Below, piece after piece: positions 42,068-50,404 of a DNA stretch of 64,000 nucleotides. The position numbers were made by a program, and so were the translations under genes. The DNA is from Candidatus Aminicenantota bacterium. GTDB taxonomy: Bacteria; Acidobacteriota; Aminicenantia; S016-38. Numbering within the stretch: the stretch's first letter is position 1; the number at the start of each line of letters is the position of its first letter. The DNA is taken from the NCBI GenBank assembly GCA_026987025.1, contig JALSNJ010000039.1, forward strand, positions 19,191 to 83,190, given 5' to 3'. Below the pieces are notes generated by a model. The model was not told where the DNA came from. It did no database searches and was given only the letters and a program-made list of their open reading frames with translations.

Positions 42068-43374
42068 GGGCAAGAACTCCTATCGTACTTTTTGTAATTT
42101 TGCTTCTTCTGGTGGGAGGAATTTACTTCCTCTCCCACTATCAACAGAAGAAAAAGGCCGAAGAGAACCTGCTCGTGAAACTGGAACACGAGGTTCGCCG
42201 GGTGGAACTTATCCGTCAGGACGGAGCAGACCTGGTCTTCAAAAAGGAGGCCGGAAGGTGGATGATGGAGAAGCCCAAGAAGGTTCCGGCGGACGGATAC
42301 ATCCTGGGCAGAATAGCCGACGAGGTGAAGGAGCTCCGCTATCGCCGCTTGGTGGAGGAAAAGGCCACAGACCTGAAGAAATACGGACTTAAGGACCCAA
42401 AGGCCATAGTAAAGGTCTGGGAAAGGGGAAAAACGAAGCCAGTGGTTATAAAGATCGGGGATAAAAACCCGCTGAACTCCAACAGGTACGCCAAGCTGGA
42501 AGGGGACAGCAGGGTGGTCATCCTTTCCTCCCTCTTTACTGACCTTGCCCTGAAGGCTCCCTCGGATTACAGGGATAAAAAGATAGCCAGATTTGACGAA
42601 TCCCGGGCCGGGAAAATTCAGGTCCAGGGAAAGCGTTCCTATACCCTAGTGAAGAAGGGCGACGACTGGTGGATGACCGAGCCGGTGAAATCCATGGCGG
42701 ACAATTACAAGTGCGAGGACCTCCTCTATACCCTCACTGGGACCGACGCCAAATTCTTCGTGAAGGACTCCGCCGGGGAAAAGGAAATAAAGGAATACGG
42801 TCTGGACAAACCTGATCTTGTAGTAAAGGTTTTCCTGAAGGACAAAAACCAACCCATAGAGCTAAAACTCAAGAAAAAGGACGATAAAGTTTACCTCCTG
42901 AAGGACAACATGATAGTGGAGGTGGAAGAGAGTCTCTTTGATAGCTTTGACAAAGACCCCAGGGAGTTCAGGGAGAAAAAGCTGGTGAAGTTTTACAGCT
43001 TTGATGTTAAGGGATTTACCTGGAAAAGGGGAAAGGAGGTCTTCCAGGCCAGGAAGAAGGGCAAGGAGTGGGAAGCCCTGAAGCCCTTCAAGGCTCCTTT
43101 GGATGGGGAGAAGGTGGAGGGATTCCTTAGGAGCATTGAGGACCTTCAGGCCCAGGATTTCATAGACAGGCCTTCTGGATTTAAGCCGGAAGTGCTGGTG
43201 GATTTCCAGCTTGAGAAAAAAACCCGGAGGGTGGAATTCGGAGAAATGGACGGAAAGCTCGTGGGCAGAACCTCCGGTCTGAGCTACCTTCTTAAGTTTG
43301 ACAAGAAGCTCTCCGACATATTCCCCGAAGATGTAAAGGCCTGGAAGAAGAAAAAGGAGGAGAAGAAAAAATAA
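42064..43374 (+). CDS. DUF4340 domain protein, membrane anchored
   Basis: 436 residues. One N-terminal transmembrane helix (about 5-25), then two or three DUF4340 repeats that share the pattern seen in ADLVFKKEAGRWMMEKP, YTLVKKGDDWWMTEPVKS and FTWKRGKEVFQARKKGKEWEALKP. DUF4340 genes typically follow GldG-type genes, as here, and the protein probably sits in the same outside complex. It starts at ATG 42064 in overlap with the previous stop. The end is very lysine-rich. Its stop TAA overlaps the proposed ATA start of rarA. Confidence 0.85.
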   Translation: MRARTPIVLFVILLLLVGGIYFLSHYQQKKKAEENLLVKLEHEVRRVELIRQDGADLVFKKEAGRWMMEKPKKVPADGYILGRIADEVKELRYRRLVEEKATDLKKYGLKDPKAIVKVWERGKTKPVVIKIGDKNPLNSNRYAKLEGDSRVVILSSLFTDLALKAPSDYRDKKIARFDESRAGKIQVQGKRSYTLVKKGDDWWMTEPVKSMADNYKCEDLLYTLTGTDAKFFVKDSAGEKEIKEYGLDKPDLVVKVFLKDKNQPIELKLKKKDDKVYLLKDNMIVEVEESLFDSFDKDPREFREKKLVKFYSFDVKGFTWKRGKEVFQARKKGKEWEALKPFKAPLDGEKVEGFLRSIEDLQAQDFIDRPSGFKPEVLVDFQLEKKTRRVEFGEMDGKLVGRTSGLSYLLKFDKKLSDIFPEDVKAWKKKKEEKKK

Positions 43375-44603
43375 CGAGGCCTTTACCGGAAAGATTAAGA
43401 CCTGAAGGCTGGGAGGACTTCGTCGGTCAGGGGAAGGTGGTGAGGGTTCTTCGTCACCTTCCCCCTACTTCCCTTATCCTGTGGGGTCCACCGGGGAGCG
43501 GAAAAACCACCGCAGCCAGGATTCTGGCCCGTCAGTGGCATCTTGAGCCTTATTATTTCTCCGCAGTGCTTCACTCCATCTCCGAGGTGAAAAAGGCCAT
43601 GGAGGGGGAAGACCTCCTGGGGCCCAAGCTGCTCTTTCTTGACGAAATTCACCGCTACAACAAGGCCCAGCAGGCCGCCTTCCTTCCCTACTTAGAAGAA
43701 GGCAGAGTAATTCTAATAGCCACCACCACGGAAAACCCCTCCTTTGAGGTCATATCCCCTCTGCTGTCCAGAATGAAGGTCTTTAGATTTGAGCCCCTGG
43801 CTCCCGGGGACATTAAAAAGATCTTGGAGAGGGGACTGCTGGAGTTGAAGGCCAGAATAGAGCCGGAAGCCCTGGAGAAATTGGTGAGAATCAGCGGGGG
43901 AGATGCCAGGGTAGCCTTGGCTACCTTAGAAGCCGCCCACAGTCTGGCTAAGGGAAAAACCATAAAAGTTTCCCATGTGGAAGAAGCGGCCGGGGAAAAA
44001 CACCTCCTTTACGACAAGGCCGGGGATTATCACTACGACATGCTTTCCGCCTACCACAAATCCCTAAGGAACTCGGACCCGGATGCCGCCCTTTACTGGC
44101 TGGCCAGGATGCTGGAGGTCGGCGAGGACATGGGACCCATCCTGAGAAGGCTGATTATGGCATCGGTGGAGGATGTGAGTTTTGCGGACCCCCAGGCCTT
44201 TTTAATAGCCACAGAGGCCCTAAAGGCCTACGAATTCCTTGGCTCTCCGGAGGGGGACCTGGTGGTGGCCTACGCCACCATTTATGTAGCCTTGGCCCCA
44301 AAGAGCAACTCCGCCTACAGGGCGTGGACGAAGGCGAAAAAGACCGCCAGGGAAACATCCCATCTTCCGGTCCCCCTACATCTGAGGAACCCCGCCACCC
44401 GCTTGATGAAGGAGGAGGGCTTTGGAAAAGGTTATCTCTACGCCCACGACTTCCCCCAGGGAACCACCCCCATGGAATGCTTTCCCCGGGGAAAGGTATG
44501 GAGGTTTTACTACCCCATAGAGAGGGGGTTTGAAAGGGAAATGGCCAGAAGGCTGCGCTGGTTCCAGAAGGTAAAGCAGCAGATGAAAAAGACCGAAGAT
44601 TAA
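43371..44603 (+). CDS. rarA: replication-associated recombination protein RarA (MgsA), probable ATA start
   Basis: AAA+ ATPase acting at stalled forks. Walker A GPPGSGKTTAARIL, Walker B LLFLDEIHRYNKAQQAAFLP and sensor TTTENPSFEV are typical; the C-terminal tetramer part includes SDPDAALYWLARMLEVGED-like residues. The nearest ATG/GTG/TTG in frame is GTG 43437, but the conserved RarA opening (RPLPERLRPEGWEDFVGQ) is encoded just before it. No ATG, GTG or TTG occurs upstream back to the stop at 43299. ATA 43371, overlapping the previous stop as ATAA and behind GGAGGAG, is the best candidate; CTG 43341 is an alternative. Length from ATA is 410 residues. Confidence 0.85.
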   Translation: MTRPLPERLRPEGWEDFVGQGKVVRVLRHLPPTSLILWGPPGSGKTTAARILARQWHLEPYYFSAVLHSISEVKKAMEGEDLLGPKLLFLDEIHRYNKAQQAAFLPYLEEGRVILIATTTENPSFEVISPLLSRMKVFRFEPLAPGDIKKILERGLLELKARIEPEALEKLVRISGGDARVALATLEAAHSLAKGKTIKVSHVEEAAGEKHLLYDKAGDYHYDMLSAYHKSLRNSDPDAALYWLARMLEVGEDMGPILRRLIMASVEDVSFADPQAFLIATEALKAYEFLGSPEGDLVVAYATIYVALAPKSNSAYRAWTKAKKTARETSHLPVPLHLRNPATRLMKEEGFGKGYLYAHDFPQGTTPMECFPRGKVWRFYYPIERGFEREMARRLRWFQKVKQQMKKTED

Positions 44604-45790
44604 CGGGCCTTCACCAGTCTGAGCATAATTACATCGTGGGGAGGAACTTTAACCTTTAGTTTACGAGAGGTGGTGCCCACAAATTTGTGTTTCCAGAGGT
44701 CCCTTATTTTGTAAACTCCCCTCATCTTGAATTTTCTCAAGAAATACCCCCAGCGAAGGACAGCGTTCACGGGAACAGTTCCCCTGTTGAGCAGCGCCAC
44801 CGCCAGTTCCCCTCCCGCGAGTTCCTTGGCCCATATCTCGTAATCCCCTATGTCTGTAAGCTTTATTCCCTGTCTCCCCAGGGGATCCTGGTCCACGGCT
44901 ATAACCTCCCTGTTGAGCAGAATCTCCTTTATTTCCGCAGTCATCTTCCTTATATCGTTGCCTGCCATAAGAGGGGCAGCCAGCATACACCACATGCTGA
45001 AGTGGGCCCTGTATTCGTTGAGGGTCATTCCACCGTTTCCCACCTCCAGCATGTCGGGATCATTCCAGTGGCCAGGGCCTGCATAACTCTCAAGGCCCAC
45101 CTGTTTATCAAGGATGAGGGTCCAGCCCATTCCTCCCCACTCGTTGACGCAGTCCCAGCAGTCCTGTATGTCCTCGGTGGTTCTCCATAGATGTCCTATA
45201 TCCTTGGCCCAGGTCCAGGGCTTTGTGGTTCCCCATTCGCAGATGCTGAAAACTATGGGTCTTCCGGCCCTGTAAAGGGCATCCCTCATAAGTTTGTAGG
45301 ACGCCTCGGCGTTCTGCTTGCCGTGATAACACCAATCGTATTTAAGGTAATCCACCCCCCACCCCGCATAGGTCCTGGCATCCTGATATTCGTAGCCGCG
45401 GCTGCCCGGAAGCCCCTGGCATGTCTTTCTTCCGGCATCGGAGTATATGCCGAACTTCAAGCCCTTAGAATGCACATAATCCGCCAGGGCTTTCATGCCG
45501 TGGGGGAATTTCTTCGGATTGGGTATTATGTTGCCTTCTTCATCCCTCTTCCACTGCCAGCCGTCGTCAATAACTAAATAAACATATCCCGCATCCCTCA
45601 TGCCGGTGGAAACCATGGCATCGGCAATTTCTTTAATAAGCTCTTCGTTGATGTTGGGCCCAAAGCAGTTCCAGCTGTTCCATCCCATGGGAGGGGTAAG
45701 GGCGAGGTTTTTAAACTTCTGAGCCATAAGCCCGGCAGACAGGACGAGGCCCACGGCTAAAGTCAAAAACAGGACGAGGGTTCTTTTCAT
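44600..45790 (-). CDS. secreted alpha-galactosidase, GH27 family
   Basis: 396 residues. Signal peptide (1-23), then a GH27 catalytic domain: LTPPMGWNSWNCFG, VIDDGWQW, GIYSDAGRKTCQG, nucleophile Asp152 in YLKYDWC, and proton donor Asp207 in WRTTEDIQD. The C-terminal beta domain follows from about 310. It releases terminal alpha-galactose from plant or microbial oligosaccharides outside the cytoplasm. AAAGGAGG precedes the ATG. The stop overlaps the convergent rarA stop by four bases, and the ATG overlaps the coaBC stop. Confidence 0.95.
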   Translation of the reverse strand: MKRTLVLFLTLAVGLVLSAGLMAQKFKNLALTPPMGWNSWNCFGPNINEELIKEIADAMVSTGMRDAGYVYLVIDDGWQWKRDEEGNIIPNPKKFPHGMKALADYVHSKGLKFGIYSDAGRKTCQGLPGSRGYEYQDARTYAGWGVDYLKYDWCYHGKQNAEASYKLMRDALYRAGRPIVFSICEWGTTKPWTWAKDIGHLWRTTEDIQDCWDCVNEWGGMGWTLILDKQVGLESYAGPGHWNDPDMLEVGNGGMTLNEYRAHFSMWCMLAAPLMAGNDIRKMTAEIKEILLNREVIAVDQDPLGRQGIKLTDIGDYEIWAKELAGGELAVALLNRGTVPVNAVLRWGYFLRKFKMRGVYKIRDLWKHKFVGTTSRKLKVKVPPHDVIMLRLVKAR

Positions 45791-46950
45791 ATTTCCTCCT
45801 TTTCAATAACAAGCTCTATTATCCTTCTGGCCACCTCCTCCTTGGAAGAAGGTGGAATTTCGTGGATGCTTCCGTCCCTGAAAATCAGCCATCCCCGATT
45901 CTCGTCCTGACCAAATCCTACCCCCCGGCCAACAGGATTTACGAAGATGGCATCCGCTCCTTTCTTACCCAGTTTTTTCTTGGCCCTCTGGAGGAAATCC
46001 TCCGTCTCGGCGGCAAAGGCTACCACAAATTGGCCCGGCCTCTTGCTGCTACAAATTTCGGCCAGGATGTCCGGTGTGGCCTCCAAATCAAGGGTGAGGC
46101 GGCCCTGCCGGCGGAGCTTCCCTCCCTTAGTTTTTGCCGGCCTGAAGTCCCCCACCGCCGCTGTCATGAAGAGAAGGTCGTAATCCTTTCCCTTCAGTCT
46201 TTCCCTGAGTTCCTCTCCGCTGGTGAAGGTCTCATAGGAAACCATGGACCTGAAGGGTGAAGCAGAGGAAAGCAGGAGATGAACTTCAGCCCCCATCAGG
46301 GCTGCCTGGTGGGCTATAGCAAGCCCCTGCTTCCCGGTGGAGGGATTGGATATAAACCTCACCTCGTCTATAAACTCCCTGGTTGGTCCTGCGGTGACCA
46401 GAACCTTCCTTCCCCTGAGCCTGCTTCCTAAGGATGAAAGAACCTGAAAAACCACCCTGGCAGGCTCCGCCAGCCTTCCCAGCCCCTCTTCCTCGCAGGC
46501 CAGGGGACCCTCCTCCGGCTCTATTATCCTTACGCCATGCTCCCTCAGGATTTCAAGGTTTCTCCGGGTGGCAGGGTGCATCAGCATGCCCTCGTTCATG
46601 GCCGGGGCTACGAAAACCGGTTTTTTACAGGCAAGGTAAAGGGAGGAGGGGAAATCGTCGGCCAGGCCAGCGGCCATCTTCGCAATGAAATCAGCAGTGG
46701 CAGGAGCCACAAGAAGGGCATCCGCCTCCCGGCAGAGCTCTATGTGCTCCAGGGCAAAAACATCCCTGAACTGGTCCACTATTACCCTTTTCTCGGAAAG
46801 GGTCTGAAAGGTGAGGGGGGCCACGAAGTGGGTGGCAGCCCGGGTCATAACCACCCGGACCTCCCAGCCCCTCCTCTGAAACTCCCTCAGGACCTCCACA
46901 GCCTTATATGCGGCTATGGAACCGGTAACAGCCAGGATTACTCTTCCCAA
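45787..46950 (-). CDS. coaBC: bifunctional phosphopantothenoylcysteine decarboxylase/synthase
   Basis: Two steps of coenzyme A synthesis, 387 residues. CoaC flavoprotein part: AVTGSIAAYKAVEVL and PAMNEGMLMHPATRRNL. CoaB part: VTAGPTREFIDEVRFISNPSTGKQG (CTP/substrate site) and AFAAETEDF. It starts at TTG 46950, 13 bases inside gmk. In the common order yicC-remA-gmk-rpoZ-coaBC, the rpoZ gene is missing here. Confidence 0.95.
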   Translation of the reverse strand: MGRVILAVTGSIAAYKAVEVLREFQRRGWEVRVVMTRAATHFVAPLTFQTLSEKRVIVDQFRDVFALEHIELCREADALLVAPATADFIAKMAAGLADDFPSSLYLACKKPVFVAPAMNEGMLMHPATRRNLEILREHGVRIIEPEEGPLACEEEGLGRLAEPARVVFQVLSSLGSRLRGRKVLVTAGPTREFIDEVRFISNPSTGKQGLAIAHQAALMGAEVHLLLSSASPFRSMVSYETFTSGEELRERLKGKDYDLLFMTAAVGDFRPAKTKGGKLRRQGRLTLDLEATPDILAEICSSKRPGQFVVAFAAETEDFLQRAKKKLGKKGADAIFVNPVGRGVGFGQDENRGWLIFRDGSIHEIPPSSKEEVARRIIELVIEKEEI

Positions 46951-47549
46951 AGTATCCTCCTTGCCCTTTCCTCCATCCTGGAGAGCCTCAGCCTTTCCCC
47001 TTTTATTATGGAACAGACCCCATCCACCGTCCTTTCAAGGTCCTCGTTCACGATTATGTGGGTGAAGTGAGGATAATGGGAAAGTTCCCATCGGGCCTTG
47101 CGGAGCCTCTTCATCACATGTTCCGGTGGTGTATCCCCCCTTTTGTCTATCCTCTCCCTCAGGGTTTCAAGGGAAGGGGGAAAGAGAATTATCCTTATGC
47201 TTTGGGGAAACAGTTTTTCCACTGAAAGGGCCCCCTGGACATCTATGTCAAGAAGTACATCCCCTCGCTCCCTTTTTTTCTCCAGCTCCCTGCGGCTGGT
47301 GCCGTAAAGGTTTCCAAAGACCTCCGCCCACTCCAAGAATTCACCTTCCTCCACCATCCTTAAAAACTCCTCCCTGCTCACGAAATAATAATCCCGGCCG
47401 TGCTTCTCCTGGCCCCTGGGTGGCCTTGTGGTGTGGGATACCGAGAAAAACACCCCTTCCATTCTTTTTACCACCTCCCGGGCCACGGTGGTCTTCCCTA
47501 CCCCCGAGGGGCCTGAAATAACTATAACCAGACCCTTAGCCCTGGACAT
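46938..47549 (-). CDS. gmk: guanylate kinase
   Basis: 203 residues from ATG 47549, which has GAGGAGG upstream. P-loop ISGPSGVGKTTVAREV; GMP-binding HTTRPPRGQEKHGRDYYFVS; DIDVQGALSVEK. It phosphorylates GMP to GDP. It overlaps remA at its start and coaBC at its end. Confidence 0.96.
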   Translation of the reverse strand: MSRAKGLVIVISGPSGVGKTTVAREVVKRMEGVFFSVSHTTRPPRGQEKHGRDYYFVSREEFLRMVEEGEFLEWAEVFGNLYGTSRRELEKKRERGDVLLDIDVQGALSVEKLFPQSIRIILFPPSLETLRERIDKRGDTPPEHVMKRLRKARWELSHYPHFTHIIVNEDLERTVDGVCSIIKGERLRLSRMEERARRILWEE

Positions 47550-47787
47550 CTTCCTCCTCAATTCTCATTATTATGGTGGTGGGAGCCAGCGCGGAAATTA
47601 TCACATGTCCGCTATCGGTTATTATAACCGACCTTTCCCTTTTCCCTGTGGTGGCATCCACCAGCAGCCCCCTTTCCCTGGCGGCCTCCTTTAACCTTTT
47701 AACCGGAAGGGAATCAACCCCCAGAACCGCCACTATCCTGTCGCTCATCACCGCGTTTCCGAAGCCTATGTGTATCATCCTCGCCAT
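47536..47787 (-). CDS. remA: RemA/DUF370 family DNA-binding regulator
   Basis: 83 residues. IHIGFGNAVMSDRIVAVLGVDSLPVKRL and the GKRERSVIITDSGHVIISAL block are the RemA signature. In Bacillus RemA activates matrix genes by DNA wrapping; in other bacteria its role beside gmk is unknown. It lies between yicC and gmk, the usual place, and overlaps gmk by 14 bases. Confidence 0.93.
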   Translation of the reverse strand: MARMIHIGFGNAVMSDRIVAVLGVDSLPVKRLKEAARERGLLVDATTGKRERSVIITDSGHVIISALAPTTIIMRIEEEDVQG

Positions 47788-47788
47788 T

Positions 47789-48640
47789 TCACTCCAGGTT
47801 GTGAAGCTGCTCCCTCATCTCCTCCACTATGGCTTTTATCAAAATCGCCCTTTTTATTATGCCGGGGTCCTGGGTTTTGGAATTTATGGTGTTAGCTTCC
47901 CTGAGGATTTCCTGGGCTATAAAATCCAGCTTCTTTCCCCCGTCCTTGAAGCTTCGGCGAAACTCCTGAAGGTGGAATTTTATCCTGGACAGCTCCTCCG
48001 TTATGTCAAACCTGGATATGAGGTGGGAAACCTCCTGAATCAACTTGCCCTCCTCCAGGGCCGGCAGAAATTCCTTTATCTTCTCCGCCAGTTCCCTGCG
48101 AGTTCTCTCCTGGGCTGAGGCGAACAGCCTGACCATTTCCCTGCGCTTCCTGGAAATCAGGTTTAGCCTTTCCCTCAGGAATTTCTCTATCTTCTCCCCT
48201 TCTCTTTTACGAGCCCCTTTGAGATCCTCCAGAACCTCCTCCACCGCCTGAAGGATAAATTCCTTCTCCTCCGCAGAAAAGCCTTCTTCGTCGGTTAAAT
48301 ATTCCACCATTCCGGGAAGACGGAGCAGCCCGTCTAAGGAAACCTTCCCCACCCCCATAAAGGGCCTTAGCTGCGAAAGGAGACCGGCCAGAAGCGGCGC
48401 GTTCAGAAAAACCCTCTGACGCTCTCCGGAGGTGAAGATAAGGTCCAGATGAACCTCTATCCTTCCCCGGCGAAACTTCTCTTTGACAAGTTTCCGGACC
48501 TCCTCCTCCAGGGCCCTCATAAAGAAACCGGTTCTTATTACTATGTCCAGGTACTTGTTGTTCAACGACTTGGCGGAGACCCTCAGGTCAAAGGAGGGAC
48601 CGGAAAACTTTCCGCTGCTAAATCCGGTCATGGATTCCAT
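47789..48640 (-). CDS. yicC: YicC family endoribonuclease
   Basis: 283 residues. SMTGFSSGKF at the start and VSAKSLNNKYLDI are the N-terminal hallmark; the C-terminal DUF1732 part has the FDITEELSRIKFHLQEF and GKKLDFIAQEILREANTINSK blocks. Members cleave RNA (YicC/YloC) and influence small-RNA stability. It follows the MsbA-like gene directly, with GGAGGG spanning that gene's stop. Confidence 0.93.
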   Translation of the reverse strand: MESMTGFSSGKFSGPSFDLRVSAKSLNNKYLDIVIRTGFFMRALEEEVRKLVKEKFRRGRIEVHLDLIFTSGERQRVFLNAPLLAGLLSQLRPFMGVGKVSLDGLLRLPGMVEYLTDEEGFSAEEKEFILQAVEEVLEDLKGARKREGEKIEKFLRERLNLISRKRREMVRLFASAQERTRRELAEKIKEFLPALEEGKLIQEVSHLISRFDITEELSRIKFHLQEFRRSFKDGGKKLDFIAQEILREANTINSKTQDPGIIKRAILIKAIVEEMREQLHNLE

Positions 48641-50404
48641 TTATCCCTCCATCTGGGTCCTGTAAAGGTTAGCATAAACTCCTCCCTTTTCCATAAGCTC
48701 TCCATGGCTTCCCTCCTCAACGATCCTTCCTTCGTGAAGAACCAGTATGCGGTGGGCCATTTTAACTGTGGACAGGCGGTGGGCTATTATTATGGTAGTT
48801 CTGCCCCTGACTATTTCCTGAAGGGCCTGCTGGATCTTCTTTTCAGAATCGGCGTCCAAGGAGGAGGTGGCCTCGTCCAAGATAAGTATCCTTGGGTCCT
48901 TAACTATGGCCCTGGCGATGGAAAGACGCTGGCGTTGCCCCACTGAAAAATTCACCCCCTTTTCGCTGAGGAGGGTCCTGTATCCCCGGGGAAGGGAGGA
49001 GATAAAATCGTGAATATGGGCTGCCCTGGCAGCCCTTTCTATTCTTTCCATGGGAACTTCTCCCCCCCCGTAGGCTATGTTGTCCGCCACGGATTCGCTA
49101 AAAAGCAGGATATCCTGGGTCACGACCCCTATCCTTCCCCTCAGCCATTTCAGGTCGTATTTCTGAATTTCCACCCCATCTATAAGGACTTTCCCCCTGG
49201 TAGGGAAGTAAAAGCCCAGGATAAGCTGGGTAATGGTGGTCTTGCCCACACCGGAAAAACCTACTAAGGCCACAGTCTCCCCTGGCCTTATTTTGAAGTT
49301 TACCCCCCTGAGAACCTCCCTTCCGTTTTCATAAGAAAAATGAACATCCTTAAACTCTATTTCCCCCCGCAGCTCCCGGGGCCTGTAGGTCCCGGAGGCC
49401 ACCTGGTATTTCTTCGCCTCCTCCATTATTTCCCTTATTCTCTCCAAGGCCGCTCCACCTTCCTGAAGCAGGTTATTGGCTCCCGAAAGCCTCCTTATGG
49501 GGGTGTACATGTAGAAGACCGAAGCGATGAAGGTTGTAAACTGCCCAGGGGTCATGGTCCCGTTCCTTATCAGCTTGGCGCTAATGAATATAAGAACCGC
49601 CGCCACTAAACCTCCCATGAACTCTATAAAAGGCGAGGAAAGGGTCCAAACCCTGACGAATTTTAAATTATCCCTATAGTTTCTCTGGTTCACCTGACGG
49701 AACCTTTCCCTTTCGTAATCCTCCGCAGCGAAGGTCTTTACAATCCTTATGTTAGAGAGTACCTCGTTTACTCTTCTGGAAATCTCCGCCACGGACCTCT
49801 GCCGTAGGGTTCCCAGAGCCTTGACCTTTTTTCCGAATACCGCCACGGGAACCGCAGCCAGGGGTACCACCAGGAGGGCAATGAGGAAAAAGCCGGGGTT
49901 GTTGGCTATGATAACCACCCCCAAGGAAAAAACTGTTAGAGACTCCCGAACTAAGCGAATGATGCCGTCGGAGATGCTCCTTTCCAGAACATCCACTTCG
50001 TAAAAGAACTTGGAGGAAATCCGGCCGCTGTGCACCCTGTCGTGAAAGGGGACGGGGGAGGAAAGAAGAAGACTGAAGATCTCCTCCCTTAGGTCCCTTA
50101 CCACTTTCTGGGCCAGGGCCCTCATGGAATAATTGGACAGAAAGGTGAACAGGGCCTTTCCGAAGAAAACGGCGAAAACCAGCAAAGGGATAACCACCGG
50201 ATTGGAAAGGTCCAGGAAGCGGTGAAGGAATTTACCGAACTTAAACCCGGCGGCGGACCTGTTGTAGGTCTGGAAAAGATCGTCCATTATGGGCTGAAGG
50301 ATCAGGGCTGCCAAGGCGGTAAAACCCGCTGCCAGGGCAGAATAAAGAAGGGCTAAGGCCACCCTCCATCGGTGTGGAAGGATGAGTTCAACTACTCTCT
50401 TCAT
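48641..50404 (-). CDS. msbA: MsbA-like ABC transporter (fused membrane and ATPase domains)
   Basis: 587 residues. Six transmembrane helices (1-315) and an ATPase with Walker A VGFSGVGKTTITQLIL, signature NFSVGQRQRLSIARAIV, Walker B ILILDEATSSLD and switch His in IIAHRLST. This matches lipid A/lipid exporters. Note Phe rather than Gly before SGVGKT. It overlaps the USG-1-like gene by 17 bases; neighbours make phosphatidylserine and phosphatidylethanolamine, which fits lipid traffic. The specific substrate is inferred. Confidence 0.9.
   Translation of the reverse strand: MKRVVELILPHRWRVALALLYSALAAGFTALAALILQPIMDDLFQTYNRSAAGFKFGKFLHRFLDLSNPVVIPLLVFAVFFGKALFTFLSNYSMRALAQKVVRDLREEIFSLLLSSPVPFHDRVHSGRISSKFFYEVDVLERSISDGIIRLVRESLTVFSLGVVIIANNPGFFLIALLVVPLAAVPVAVFGKKVKALGTLRQRSVAEISRRVNEVLSNIRIVKTFAAEDYERERFRQVNQRNYRDNLKFVRVWTLSSPFIEFMGGLVAAVLIFISAKLIRNGTMTPGQFTTFIASVFYMYTPIRRLSGANNLLQEGGAALERIREIMEEAKKYQVASGTYRPRELRGEIEFKDVHFSYENGREVLRGVNFKIRPGETVALVGFSGVGKTTITQLILGFYFPTRGKVLIDGVEIQKYDLKWLRGRIGVVTQDILLFSESVADNIAYGGGEVPMERIERAARAAHIHDFISSLPRGYRTLLSEKGVNFSVGQRQRLSIARAIVKDPRILILDEATSSLDADSEKKIQQALQEIVRGRTTIIIAHRLSTVKMAHRILVLHEGRIVEEGSHGELMEKGGVYANLYRTQMEG

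Noticed and set aside
41042..42073. Minus-strand open frame of 343 codons opposite the GldG-like gene
   Set aside because: Low-complexity composition without domain motifs; the plus-strand gene has family motifs and overlapping starts. Long antisense frames are common here because codon use is purine-biased.
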